Below are positions 34,015 through 40,774 of a stretch of 40,774 nucleotides of DNA, one piece after another; positions within the stretch are counted from its first letter, which is position 1; each line of letters starts with the position of its first letter. The notes below the pieces were generated by a model, which had not been told where the DNA came from, searched no databases, and saw nothing but the letters and a program-made list of their open reading frames with translations. Source of the DNA: Deltaproteobacteria bacterium (lineage in GTDB: Bacteria > Desulfobacterota > DSM-4660 > Desulfatiglandales > HGW-15); the NCBI GenBank assembly GCA_019310525.1, contig JAFDEE010000053.1, positions 1 through 40,774 on the forward strand, written 5' to 3'. Both the position numbers and the translations under genes were made by a program.

Positions 34015-34659
34015 ATGGGACTCCGAGATCAATCAAGATTGGATAAAAAAAATCGAATTCTGGAGGCAGCAGCCCGGGTGTTTGCCCGCAGGGGATATTC
34101 AGGCGCGGTGATGGCCGATATCGCCGAAGAGGCGGGTATCGGGAAGGGTACCCTCTATGAATACTTCGACAGCAAGGAGGAACTCTTTTTCGGGGTCTTC
34201 GGGTGGTTCATGGGGATGATGCTGGAACTCAGCCGGGTTGAAACTTCGGTGTTGGGGGCATCGGCGAGCGAAAAGATCCTGGCCATAATGGAGTCTCTCA
34301 TCCGGATAACCGGTGAAGAGATGAATGAAATGATGACCCTGTTCATGGAATTCTGGGCGGCCTCCGGGGCATCCAGGATGCAGGAAAGGTTCAAGCAGGC
34401 GTTCAGGGAGACCTACACCGGATTTCGAAAGATCTTTGCCGCCCTGATTCGGGAAGGCATGGAGAGGGGGGAATTCAGGAGCGATGCGGATCCGGAGTCT
34501 CTTGCAGCGGTTCTGGTGGGAAGCTGGGACGGGTTGTTTCTCCAGGCCTGGTTCGAGCCCTCCTTTGACGTGGAAAAGGTGCTCAAGGACTTTCTGGAGA
34601 CTCTTTTTAAGGGCCTGATGCAAAAACCGAAGCAAACGATGGAACCGGAGGAGGGGTAG
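34015..34659 (+). CDS. TetR/AcrR-family transcriptional repressor
   Basis: A 214-residue one-component regulator. The N-terminal helix-turn-helix is intact: KKNRILEAAARVFARRGYSGAVMADIAEEAGIGKGTLYEYFDSKEELF, the canonical TetR pattern ending in KGTLYxYF. The C-terminal ligand domain (MEFWAASGASRMQERF ... VGSWDGLFLQAWF) resembles regulators that sense hydrophobic acyl compounds. The ATG at 34015 is chosen since earlier codons in the frame (from 33934) cross operator site 2. It is first in the envelope export operon, 2 bases from the next gene, and surely controls it and itself. The ligand is unknown. Confidence 0.9.
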   Translation: MGLRDQSRLDKKNRILEAAARVFARRGYSGAVMADIAEEAGIGKGTLYEYFDSKEELFFGVFGWFMGMMLELSRVETSVLGASASEKILAIMESLIRITGEEMNEMMTLFMEFWAASGASRMQERFKQAFRETYTGFRKIFAALIREGMERGEFRSDADPESLAAVLVGSWDGLFLQAWFEPSFDVEKVLKDFLETLFKGLMQKPKQTMEPEEG

Positions 34660-34661
34660 GC

Positions 34662-35450
34662 ATGAATAAAAGAGGATGGTTGATTTCTGTGTATCGGTTC
34701 TTCTGGCCGGGCCTTTTGCTTATTCTGGTGATACTACCCGGAAAAGAGGTCTCGGGTTCCGAGGCATTGACTCCCAAAGAGATCCTGGACCGGGTGGACG
34801 ATCTTTTCCGGGGGAGATCCAGCCACGGTAACATGACTATGGTTATCAAGACCGCCCATTGGCAACGCACCCTTTCCCTAGAGTTCTGGAGTGAGGGAAA
34901 GGAAAAATCGCTCATACGGATCCTTGCACCAAAAAAGGAAAAGGGGACGGCCACCCTCCGGGTGGACAATGACATCTGGAATTATCTCCCCAAGGTCAAC
35001 CGGGTGATCAAGCTCCCGTCTTCCATGATGTCCGCCTCCTGGATGGGATCCCATTTCACGAACGATGACTTGGTGAAAGAGAGCCGTATGGCCGAAGATT
35101 ATACCTTTAAGGTCACCTTCAACGGAAAGAGGAACGGGCGGGACATAGTGGAGATCACCTGCCACCCTAAGCCCGAAGCAGCCGTCGTGTGGGGAAAGGT
35201 TGTTATTACGGTTCGGAAGGAGGATTATTTGCCCCTTTTTTCACGTTACTATGACGAAGACTTGAACCTAGCCAGGACCATGTATTTTTCGGATATCGGA
35301 CCTCTGGGAGACAGAATCCTGCCGCGCCGGATGAGTGTGGTTCCAGAGGACAAGCCCGGTGAAAAGACGGAAGTAATCTATGAAAAGATGAGTTTCAACC
35401 TGGTACTCCCCCGGGACACCTTCTCCATCCGGACCCTGATGAGGAGATAG
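34662..35450 (+). CDS. LolA-like outer-membrane lipoprotein-sorting protein
   Basis: A 262-residue periplasmic protein. A signal-like segment (FFWPGLLLILVILPGKEVSGSEA, cleavage near 33) is followed by a LolA/LolB-fold domain: LTPKEILDRVDDLFRGRSSHGNMTMVI, GTATLRVDNDIWNYLPKVNRVIKLPSSMMSASWMGSHFTNDDLVKE. Such proteins form a half-barrel that shields lipid chains, and many are encoded with MacB- or MMPL-type exporters. The motif MMSASWMGSHFTNDDL is characteristic of this subgroup rather than of classical LolA. Its place before two FtsX-type permeases suggests it accepts a lipid or lipoprotein from them. It starts two bases after the tetR stop, with GGAGG upstream. Confidence 0.85.
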   Translation: MNKRGWLISVYRFFWPGLLLILVILPGKEVSGSEALTPKEILDRVDDLFRGRSSHGNMTMVIKTAHWQRTLSLEFWSEGKEKSLIRILAPKKEKGTATLRVDNDIWNYLPKVNRVIKLPSSMMSASWMGSHFTNDDLVKESRMAEDYTFKVTFNGKRNGRDIVEITCHPKPEAAVVWGKVVITVRKEDYLPLFSRYYDEDLNLARTMYFSDIGPLGDRILPRRMSVVPEDKPGEKTEVIYEKMSFNLVLPRDTFSIRTLMRR

Positions 35451-35461
35451 GGGGTTTCCCC

Positions 35462-36685
35462 ATGAACCATATCCTCTGTATCGCTTGGCGGAACCTGTGG
35501 CGAAACCCCAGGCGCACCCTGATCACTGTCGTGGCAATCGGCCTTAACGTGGCCGTGCTCATCGCGAGCTATGGCCTCATGGAGGGCATACTGGAGCATT
35601 TTCTCTCCAGCGCCACCAACATCGTGGTCGGGGAGGTTCAGATCCATTCTCCCAAGTTCTTGGTGGACCGATCTGTGTACAGGGATCTGGAAGCACCGGA
35701 TGACATCCTTTCCCGATTAAAGAGATGGAATCTCCCGGCCGTTGCCCGCAGTTACGGGTTCGGGCTGGTGGCTCATGGGACCAAATCCGCAGGAGCGCTT
35801 TTCTGGGGGGTGGACCCGGTTGCGGAAAGGAGTGTGTTCGATCTTGCAGGAAACGTGCTGGAAGGCTCTTTCCTCTCCCCTGTGCCCCAGGGTGGGATAG
35901 TCCTTGGAAAGAAGCTGGCCAGGACCCTGAACGTCTCGGTGGGTGACGAGATCATCGTAGTGGTCCAGGCCGCCGACGGCTCCCTCGGGAATGAGCTCTA
36001 CCATGTCCGGGGCATATTGAAGAACGTAGGGGACAGGATAGACCGGGAAGCAGCGATCCTTCACCGGGAGGATTTCAAGACCCTTTTCGTCTCAGGGGGG
36101 AGGATTCACGAGATTGCCGTCAACACCCGGGGAAAGGTCCCCCTGGAAAGGTTGAAAGAAATGGCCGCACGGGCCGCTCCCGGGGCGGAGATCAAGACCT
36201 GGCGCGACCTCCTTCCATCCCTCTCAGATATGATGAACTTTTTTGATGCCTCCATGTGGCTTATGGGAATGATTTTTTTTATCGCCGCCGCCCTGGGGGT
36301 GATGAACACCATGCTCATGTCCACCTTTGAACGGATAAGGGAATTCGGCATCCTCAAGGCCCTGGGGGCCACTCCCTGGCGGATCCTCCTGGACGTGGCC
36401 GCGGAGGCATGGGTGCTTGGTTTGATATCGACCCTTGCAGGGATCCTGATTGGGCTGCCATTGACATATTACCTCCAGGTAGCCGGGCTCGACTTGAGCA
36501 TGTTCGCCTCAGGGGATGTCTCGGTGGCTGGTGTGGCCCTTGATCCAATCTGGCGGGCGGCCCTCGCCCCCAAGACCGTAGCTGTTCCTGTGGTGGTCAT
36601 GTGGGTGGTATGCCTGTTGGCTTCCCTATACCCCGCGGCCATTGCGGCGCGTCTCGACCCGGTGAAGGCTATGGTGCGGACCTGA
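35462..36685 (+). CDS. FtsX/MacB-type ABC transporter permease 1
   Basis: A 407-residue permease with the classic layout. One N-terminal transmembrane helix (LITVVAIGLNVAVLIASYGL, about residues 20-40) precedes a large periplasmic domain to about residue 260. Three transmembrane helices follow, around 262-285, 315-340 and 375-395. The coupling sequence MSTFERIREFGILKALGATPWRILL contacts the ATPase. The N-terminus IAWRNLWRNPRRTLIT is typical of this group. The proteins act by mechanotransmission: they move substrates from the periplasmic side to partners. It pairs with permease 2 and is related in design to LolC/LolE. Confidence 0.88.
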   Translation: MNHILCIAWRNLWRNPRRTLITVVAIGLNVAVLIASYGLMEGILEHFLSSATNIVVGEVQIHSPKFLVDRSVYRDLEAPDDILSRLKRWNLPAVARSYGFGLVAHGTKSAGALFWGVDPVAERSVFDLAGNVLEGSFLSPVPQGGIVLGKKLARTLNVSVGDEIIVVVQAADGSLGNELYHVRGILKNVGDRIDREAAILHREDFKTLFVSGGRIHEIAVNTRGKVPLERLKEMAARAAPGAEIKTWRDLLPSLSDMMNFFDASMWLMGMIFFIAAALGVMNTMLMSTFERIREFGILKALGATPWRILLDVAAEAWVLGLISTLAGILIGLPLTYYLQVAGLDLSMFASGDVSVAGVALDPIWRAALAPKTVAVPVVVMWVVCLLASLYPAAIAARLDPVKAMVRT

Positions 36686-36842
36686 GAGGTCATGAAAAAG
36701 GGTGCTGCCCGGATTCAAGGGGTTGTCGCGGGAGGAATCCCCTGAAAGAACGGCCGGCGGGTCCCTTGTATCCTGGAAGGCTTAGAAAAAAAGGATCTTT
36801 GATTCGGAAATTACGAATCGGGTCCAGGAAAGGGAGAGAGTC

Positions 36843-38069
36843 TTGGTCATTCGACTGGCTTGGAGAAATATTTGGCGAAATCGCAGAAGAACGATTATCA
36901 CCTTGTTCTCCATCGGCATGGGATTGACATTCAGCCTCTTTTTCATCGCCCTTGGCGAAGGCGTCTACGACCAGATGATCGATCAGATCGTGCGAATGCA
37001 GGCCGGTCATATCACTCTGCAACATCCGAAATACCGGGATGCCCCGTCCGTGGATCAATGGATAGAGATTCCACAAGAATTGCGCCGCGAGATCGAAAGA
37101 TGGCCAGAGGTGGAGAGCACCAAGATGCTCGTCCTGGGACAGGGAATCGCCAAAACAGGATCCGGCAATGTGGCGGCAGCCATCATGGGGGTAGAGCCCG
37201 GTGTGGAGCGTCAAAGTTCTCCCCTGGCAAAGAACCTGGTGGAGGGGGCCTATCTCCAGGAAAAAGATAAGTCTCTGGTTGTGCTGGGTTTGGAGATGGC
37301 CGAACGGTTGCATCTGGGTTTAGGCAAAAAACTGGTGATTTCCACCAACGACGTCAACGGGATGCTCGTGGACCAGCTCTGCCGTGTGAAGGGGATTTAC
37401 AGGACGGGCTCTGATGAGATGGATGCGTACGTGATCCAGGTGCCTATCACCTTTGCCCGTCGCCTTTTCAACATGCCTGAAAAGGGCGCGACCGAGATGG
37501 GTGTGATCCTGAAAAATCCCGGGTTTCAGGAAGCCGTGCTGAAAAAGATCCAGGCCAGAACCCGGGACCTGGGGGTCTCCGTGCTCACATGGCAGGAAGT
37601 CCTGCCCCAGGTCGCCTCTTACATCAGAATGGACAAGGGTTCCAACTGGGTTTTACAGGGAATCCTGATTTTTCTCATCCTCTTCACCATTTTCAACACC
37701 ATGTTGATGTCTGTTCTGGAGCGCAAAAGAGAATTCGCGATGCTCCTGGCCCTGGGCACGGCACCGGGTAAGCTCAGACTTCAAGTTTTCATGGAATCCG
37801 TGCTCCTTGGCTTTATCGGAAGTTGCGGGGGAATGTTGATGGGCAGCCTTGCCGTCTACCTCGGCCATCGATATGGAATCAATATGAGCGCCATCATGGG
37901 GGATTCCGTGAACATATCCGGTTTCGCCGTCTCCACCAAGATGCACACCAAATTCTCTTATGGGATCATCCTGGGTACCACGGCGGTTGTCTTTGGAGCC
38001 ACGGTGCTCCTCAGCCTCCTTCCCATGAGGCATGCAACGAAATTGTCCATCGTGGAGAACATAAAGTAG
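36843..38069 (+). CDS. FtsX/MacB-type ABC transporter permease 2
   Basis: A 408-residue partner permease. The start is a TTG at 36843 with GGGAGAG upstream: VIRLAWRNIWRNRRRTIITLFSIGMGL. It has the same topology as permease 1, including the coupling loop MSVLERKREFAMLLALGTAPGKLRL and a last helix ending LLSLLPMRHATKLSIVENIK. It is not a copy of permease 1 but clearly a paralog. The 157 bases between them have no gene. Two small hairpins (AACAC-TTCG-GTGTT at 38074-38087 and GACAG-CGT-CTGTC at 38092-38104) follow the stop. Confidence 0.88.
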   Translation: MVIRLAWRNIWRNRRRTIITLFSIGMGLTFSLFFIALGEGVYDQMIDQIVRMQAGHITLQHPKYRDAPSVDQWIEIPQELRREIERWPEVESTKMLVLGQGIAKTGSGNVAAAIMGVEPGVERQSSPLAKNLVEGAYLQEKDKSLVVLGLEMAERLHLGLGKKLVISTNDVNGMLVDQLCRVKGIYRTGSDEMDAYVIQVPITFARRLFNMPEKGATEMGVILKNPGFQEAVLKKIQARTRDLGVSVLTWQEVLPQVASYIRMDKGSNWVLQGILIFLILFTIFNTMLMSVLERKREFAMLLALGTAPGKLRLQVFMESVLLGFIGSCGGMLMGSLAVYLGHRYGINMSAIMGDSVNISGFAVSTKMHTKFSYGIILGTTAVVFGATVLLSLLPMRHATKLSIVENIK

Positions 38070-38142
38070 GGATAACACTTCGGTGTTTAGAGACAGCGTC
38101 TGTCCATAAATGGCTTTGGAAGAAAAACAACAAGGGGAATCA

Positions 38143-38856
38143 ATGAATGAAATCGTCACCATTCGGGGGCTTCTCAAGGATTACGGGGAAGGAGGGGGGG
38201 TCACCCATGCTCTGCGCGGGATCGATCTGGATCTTGCCCGGGGTGAGTTCACGGCCATGGCAGGACCTTCCGGTTCAGGCAAAAGTACGCTTTTGAACAT
38301 CATCGGGGGATTGGACCGGCCGACATCCGGCTCGGTGAGAGTGGCGGGAGAAGATCTCAGTAAACTCACCCGTTCTGATTTGAGCCGCTTGCGAAGGGAC
38401 CGGATCGGATTCGTTTTCCAGTCCTACAACCTGATTCCGGTTCTCAACGTGATGGAAAACGCTGAGTACGTTTTGCTTCTTCAGGGCATGAGGCTTCGGG
38501 AACGGAGGGAAAGGGTTCGCCGGGTGTTGAAAGAAGTGGGCTTGGAAGGTCTTGAAAACCGCTTTCCCCGGGAGCTTTCAGGGGGGCAGCAACAGCGGGT
38601 TGCCATCGCGCGGGCCGTGGCCCCTGAGCCGCCTCTGATCCTGGCCGATGAGCCCACCGCCAATGTGGATTCCAAGACGGCCGCCGCCCTTCTGGATCTC
38701 ATGAGGCGGCTTAACGAGGAAAAGGGCATTACCTTCCTTTTTTCCACCCATGACCCTGCGGTCATGAAAAGGGCGAGGCGTTTGATCCTGCTGAAGGACG
38801 GAAGGATCGACGGAAGCAGGGAGAACAAAGAAGAAGAGGGCTCGGAGGCCGGATAG
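38143..38856 (+). CDS. LolD/MacB-type ABC transporter ATP-binding protein
   Basis: A 237-residue ATPase for the two permeases. It has Walker A GPSGSGKST, Q-loop FVFQSYNLIPVLNVMENAEY, signature LSGGQQQRVAIARA, Walker B LILADEPTANVD and switch His in FSTHDPAV. The N-terminus VTIRGLLKDYGEGGGVTHALRGIDLDL is typical of the LolD/MacB/FtsE family. The ATG at 38143 has AAGGGG upstream; the longer frame from 38110 starts in hairpin sequence. It is last gene of the first transcript if the following terminator works. Confidence 0.93.
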   Translation: MNEIVTIRGLLKDYGEGGGVTHALRGIDLDLARGEFTAMAGPSGSGKSTLLNIIGGLDRPTSGSVRVAGEDLSKLTRSDLSRLRRDRIGFVFQSYNLIPVLNVMENAEYVLLLQGMRLRERRERVRRVLKEVGLEGLENRFPRELSGGQQQRVAIARAVAPEPPLILADEPTANVDSKTAAALLDLMRRLNEEKGITFLFSTHDPAVMKRARRLILLKDGRIDGSRENKEEEGSEAG

Positions 38857-38881
38857 ACTCCCTGATGAAACATCCCCTCCC

Positions 38882-38906
38882 GGCCCTGAGTTGCCCGGGC
38901 CTTTTC
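38882..38906 (+). terminator. Probable terminator after the ATPase gene
   Basis: GGCCC (38882-38886) pairs with GGGCC (38897-38901) around a ten-base loop and is followed at once by TTTTC. The stem is short but all G-C. Confidence 0.45.
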
Positions 38907-38929
38907 GGTCACCAAAGGAGAATCCTAAG

Positions 38930-38969
38930 TAAAAGGATCTCATCAAAATTTTGAAACGCTCAGTTTAGG
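38930..38969 (+). repeat. Exact 40-bp repeat, copy 2
   Basis: Identical to 11130-11169. Here the repeat ends TTTAGG, and the following AG completes AGGAG, the likely ribosome-binding site of the gene at 38978. Confidence 0.85.
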
Positions 38970-38977
38970 AGAATGTC

Positions 38978-39358
38978 ATGTGGGAACTACTGTCCCGGAT
39001 TTACCTGATCAATGGGACTCTCCTGATCGACCATGAAATCGATTCCGCCTACTGGCGGGAGTGGAACCTTTTCCGGCTTCCAGGTGGAATCGGGGCCTTT
39101 GTCTTGATCCACCTTCCCGTGCTTTTCTTGATACTCTGGGGAATTATTCTCCTTGAGAGGCGGTCCGTCTGGGGAATCATCCTTTCAATTATCTTGGGGC
39201 TGTCTGGCATTTTCGCCTTTGCCGCCCACGCATACTTCATAAAGAGGGGACATCCGGAGTTCAGGTCCAAAACCAGCATTTCCCTGCTCCTGGCTATCTT
39301 ACTTGTATCTCTACTTCAAGTGGGTACAGGACTTCGTGCCTTCTTAGGGATCCTTTGA
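38978..39358 (+). CDS. Small integral membrane protein, DUF6713-like
   Basis: A 126-residue protein with about four hydrophobic helices (near 40-60, 66-86 and 103-125, plus a shorter N-terminal one). The segment LLIDHEIDSAYWREWNLFRLPGGIGAFVLIHLP is a conserved pattern I associate with DUF6713; the conserved Asp/His/Glu set could bind a metal. The function is unknown. AGGAG stands six bases before the ATG. It sits between the transporter ATPase and the outer-membrane barrel, so it may be part of the export system, or a separate transcript starting at the 40-bp repeat. Confidence 0.7.
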   Translation: MWELLSRIYLINGTLLIDHEIDSAYWREWNLFRLPGGIGAFVLIHLPVLFLILWGIILLERRSVWGIILSIILGLSGIFAFAAHAYFIKRGHPEFRSKTSISLLLAILLVSLLQVGTGLRAFLGIL

Positions 39359-39359
39359 G

Positions 39360-40688
39360 ATGAGCGTTTCGTTTCGCGGGAGGTTTAGAGGAAATTGGTT
39401 GTTGTGCGGGTTTCTTGTGATGGCCTGCGTATTTACCTGTTCCCGTCCTTCCCGGGCGATTACAGGGAACAGTGATGAGGGATTCGGACTTGACGGCAGC
39501 CTAAGGATCATCGGCGCCTTGTTCAGGAATCGTGATGGATCCTCCGGTCCTGGAGCGGAAAAATACGATGAATACATGCAGGCCGTGCTGCGACTCGCAG
39601 CAGCCGGCCGGCCCCGCGAAGACCTGTTTTACGAGATCCACTTGGTCCAGTCCCTGACTTATTTCTCGGGAGGGAAAGGCCAGGGCGGAAACATCGATCT
39701 CACCGGCGGTAATACCCGATACCGGGCCCTGGATGAAGCCTCCAAATGGTGGACGAGGAAAGATGCCGAGACGTTGCTTTGGTTGGATCGATTTAACTTG
39801 AAAATGGCCTTTCCGGTAATGGACGTAACTATCGGCAGGCAGGCGGTCACCTTCGGCAAGGCCCATTTCTGGAATCCCCTGGATGTCTACCTGCCTTTCG
39901 CTCCGGCCCAGTTCGACCGGGACTACAAGGCCGGAGTGGATGCCCTGAGACTGGATTTCCCCCTGGGGGACTTTTCAGGGATCACCCTTGTGGGGGTCCT
40001 GGGAAGGGAGATAGATAGCTCGGGGCATTATGCGCACGAAGAGCGGAGATTCCACGCGGACTGGTACGGTTCATCCCTGCTGGCACGTTTTTTCACGAAC
40101 CTGGGAGGCTGGGACCTTGCCTTCCAGGGGGGAAAGATATACGGCGGGTACCAGGTGGGTGGTGCATTCACCGGGGAAATCAAGGGCGTGGAGGTGCGGG
40201 GAGAAGCGGCTTATTTCCGTGGGAGCGAGAGCCCGGCCCTGAACTATCCACTTAAGGGCGATCTTTTCGAAGATAGACTTACGGCCGTAATCGGCCTCGG
40301 GAAGCGTTTTCCAAACAGCTTGGTCCTTGATGCGGAGTACCTTTTTAATGGAGGAGGGGAATCCAACCTTTCCAGATCAGCGGTTGCCCGCTTCCGGCAA
40401 GGGGCCATCCCTCACCTGGGAAGACACCTGGCAGGCTTCATGGCCTCTTACGAGTTCACGCCCCTTTTAGTGGGGCAGTTCTCATTGATCTATTCCTTCT
40501 CGGATCATTCTTGCCAGTTTCAACCCAACCTTACACTCTCTCTTTCCGACGATTCGGACCTGATCATGGGAGCGAGTGTGAATGTCGGAAAGGTTCCGGA
40601 AGTGTCGGATTTGGGGGTGTCTGAACCAAGGAGCGAATTCGGATCCTACCCCCACATGGTTTTTATGGAGTTGAAGGTCTATTTCTAA
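39360..40688 (+). CDS. Outer-membrane beta-barrel protein
   Basis: A 442-residue secreted protein. The signal peptide (WLLCGFLVMACVFTCSRPSRA, cleavage near residue 33) precedes a mature part rich in alternating hydrophobic strands and ending in aromatic YF, as barrel proteins do. A conserved-looking stretch is IGRQAVTFGKAHFWNPLDVYLPFAPAQFDRDYKAGVDALRLDF, which recalls alginate-export or DUF1302-like porins. I cannot name the family with certainty. It overlaps nothing and begins one base after the DUF6713-like stop. Given the LolA-like protein and ABC permeases upstream, it likely forms the outer-membrane part of the same system. Confidence 0.75.
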   Translation: MSVSFRGRFRGNWLLCGFLVMACVFTCSRPSRAITGNSDEGFGLDGSLRIIGALFRNRDGSSGPGAEKYDEYMQAVLRLAAAGRPREDLFYEIHLVQSLTYFSGGKGQGGNIDLTGGNTRYRALDEASKWWTRKDAETLLWLDRFNLKMAFPVMDVTIGRQAVTFGKAHFWNPLDVYLPFAPAQFDRDYKAGVDALRLDFPLGDFSGITLVGVLGREIDSSGHYAHEERRFHADWYGSSLLARFFTNLGGWDLAFQGGKIYGGYQVGGAFTGEIKGVEVRGEAAYFRGSESPALNYPLKGDLFEDRLTAVIGLGKRFPNSLVLDAEYLFNGGGESNLSRSAVARFRQGAIPHLGRHLAGFMASYEFTPLLVGQFSLIYSFSDHSCQFQPNLTLSLSDDSDLIMGASVNVGKVPEVSDLGVSEPRSEFGSYPHMVFMELKVYF

Positions 40689-40695
40689 ATATGCC

Positions 40696-40721
40696 GGGCT
40701 CCCGGAGAAAATCCCGAGCCC
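40696..40721 (+). terminator. Possible terminator hairpin after the barrel gene
   Basis: GGGCTC (40696-40701) pairs with GAGCCC (40716-40721) soon after the stop, but no T-run follows. A second, larger inverted pair GCCCCTGG/CCAGGGGC (40718-40759) overlaps it. Confidence 0.3.
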
Positions 40722-40774
40722 CTGGCGAGTACTTCAATTCGATACCAGGCTCCAGGGGCCGATGGCGCCTTTTC

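Noticed and set aside
40718-40759. Start of an RNA gene at the window end (paired GCCCCTGG/CCAGGGGC)
   Set aside because: No tRNA or known RNA pattern is visible and the region is cut by the window edge.

Overview
The window looks like a chromosomal segment of a strictly anaerobic deltaproteobacterium (Desulfobacterota; a sulfate reducer or syntroph). Three things point there: a tungsten-type class II benzoyl-CoA reductase cluster (bamBCDEF) with two selenocysteine-encoding TGA codons, a DHH-CBS-poly(A)-polymerase fusion typical of that group and of Aquifex-like bacteria, and a complete branched-chain amino-acid (Liv) transporter. No rRNA, phage, CRISPR array or intact transposase is visible.

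Layout. 1-8.8 kb (mostly minus strand) is core housekeeping: a tRNA-Val(CAC), rluB-scpB-scpA, trpS, the DHH/CBS/tRNA-nucleotidyltransferase fusion, and the operon rpoZ-dnaJ-dksA. 9.5-13.4 kb carries a ComM/YifB-type AAA protein, a LUD-domain protein and a convergent NDP-forming acyl-CoA synthetase alpha-type protein. 14.1-19 kb is livG-livK-livH-livM-livF, with a strong hairpin between livK and livH. 19.6-21.2 kb holds a lone cheW, a small two-CW cysteine-rich protein and a 66-residue DUF2080 'transposon-associated' protein.

21.6-29.7 kb is the bam cluster. BamB keeps the Glu251/His255/His260 active-site set. BamC and BamD are iron-sulfur electron carriers. BamE (HdrA-like) and BamF (MvhD/ferredoxin-like) are each interrupted by an in-frame TGA at a position where relatives have Cys, followed by a SECIS-like hairpin. 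The soluble NuoEFG-like BamGHI are not in the window. The cluster is visibly more A+T-rich than its surroundings and is followed by two tandem FdhD-like genes, which may serve cofactor sulfuration of the tungsten enzyme. gpmI then follows.

33.7-40.7 kb is a TetR-controlled envelope cluster: TetR regulator, LolA-like periplasmic protein, two FtsX/MacB-type permeases, a LolD/MacB-type ATPase, a small membrane protein and an outer-membrane beta-barrel. A near-perfect palindromic operator overlaps a strong sigma-70-like promoter upstream of it.

Scattered through the intergenic spaces are seven copies of a previously unnamed (to me) 140-260 bp element with terminal inverted repeats and a conserved, covarying internal stem. 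Two copies abut the stop codons of bamD and bamF, and oppositely oriented copies flank the bam cluster. A separate exact 40-bp repeat occurs twice, 27.8 kb apart.
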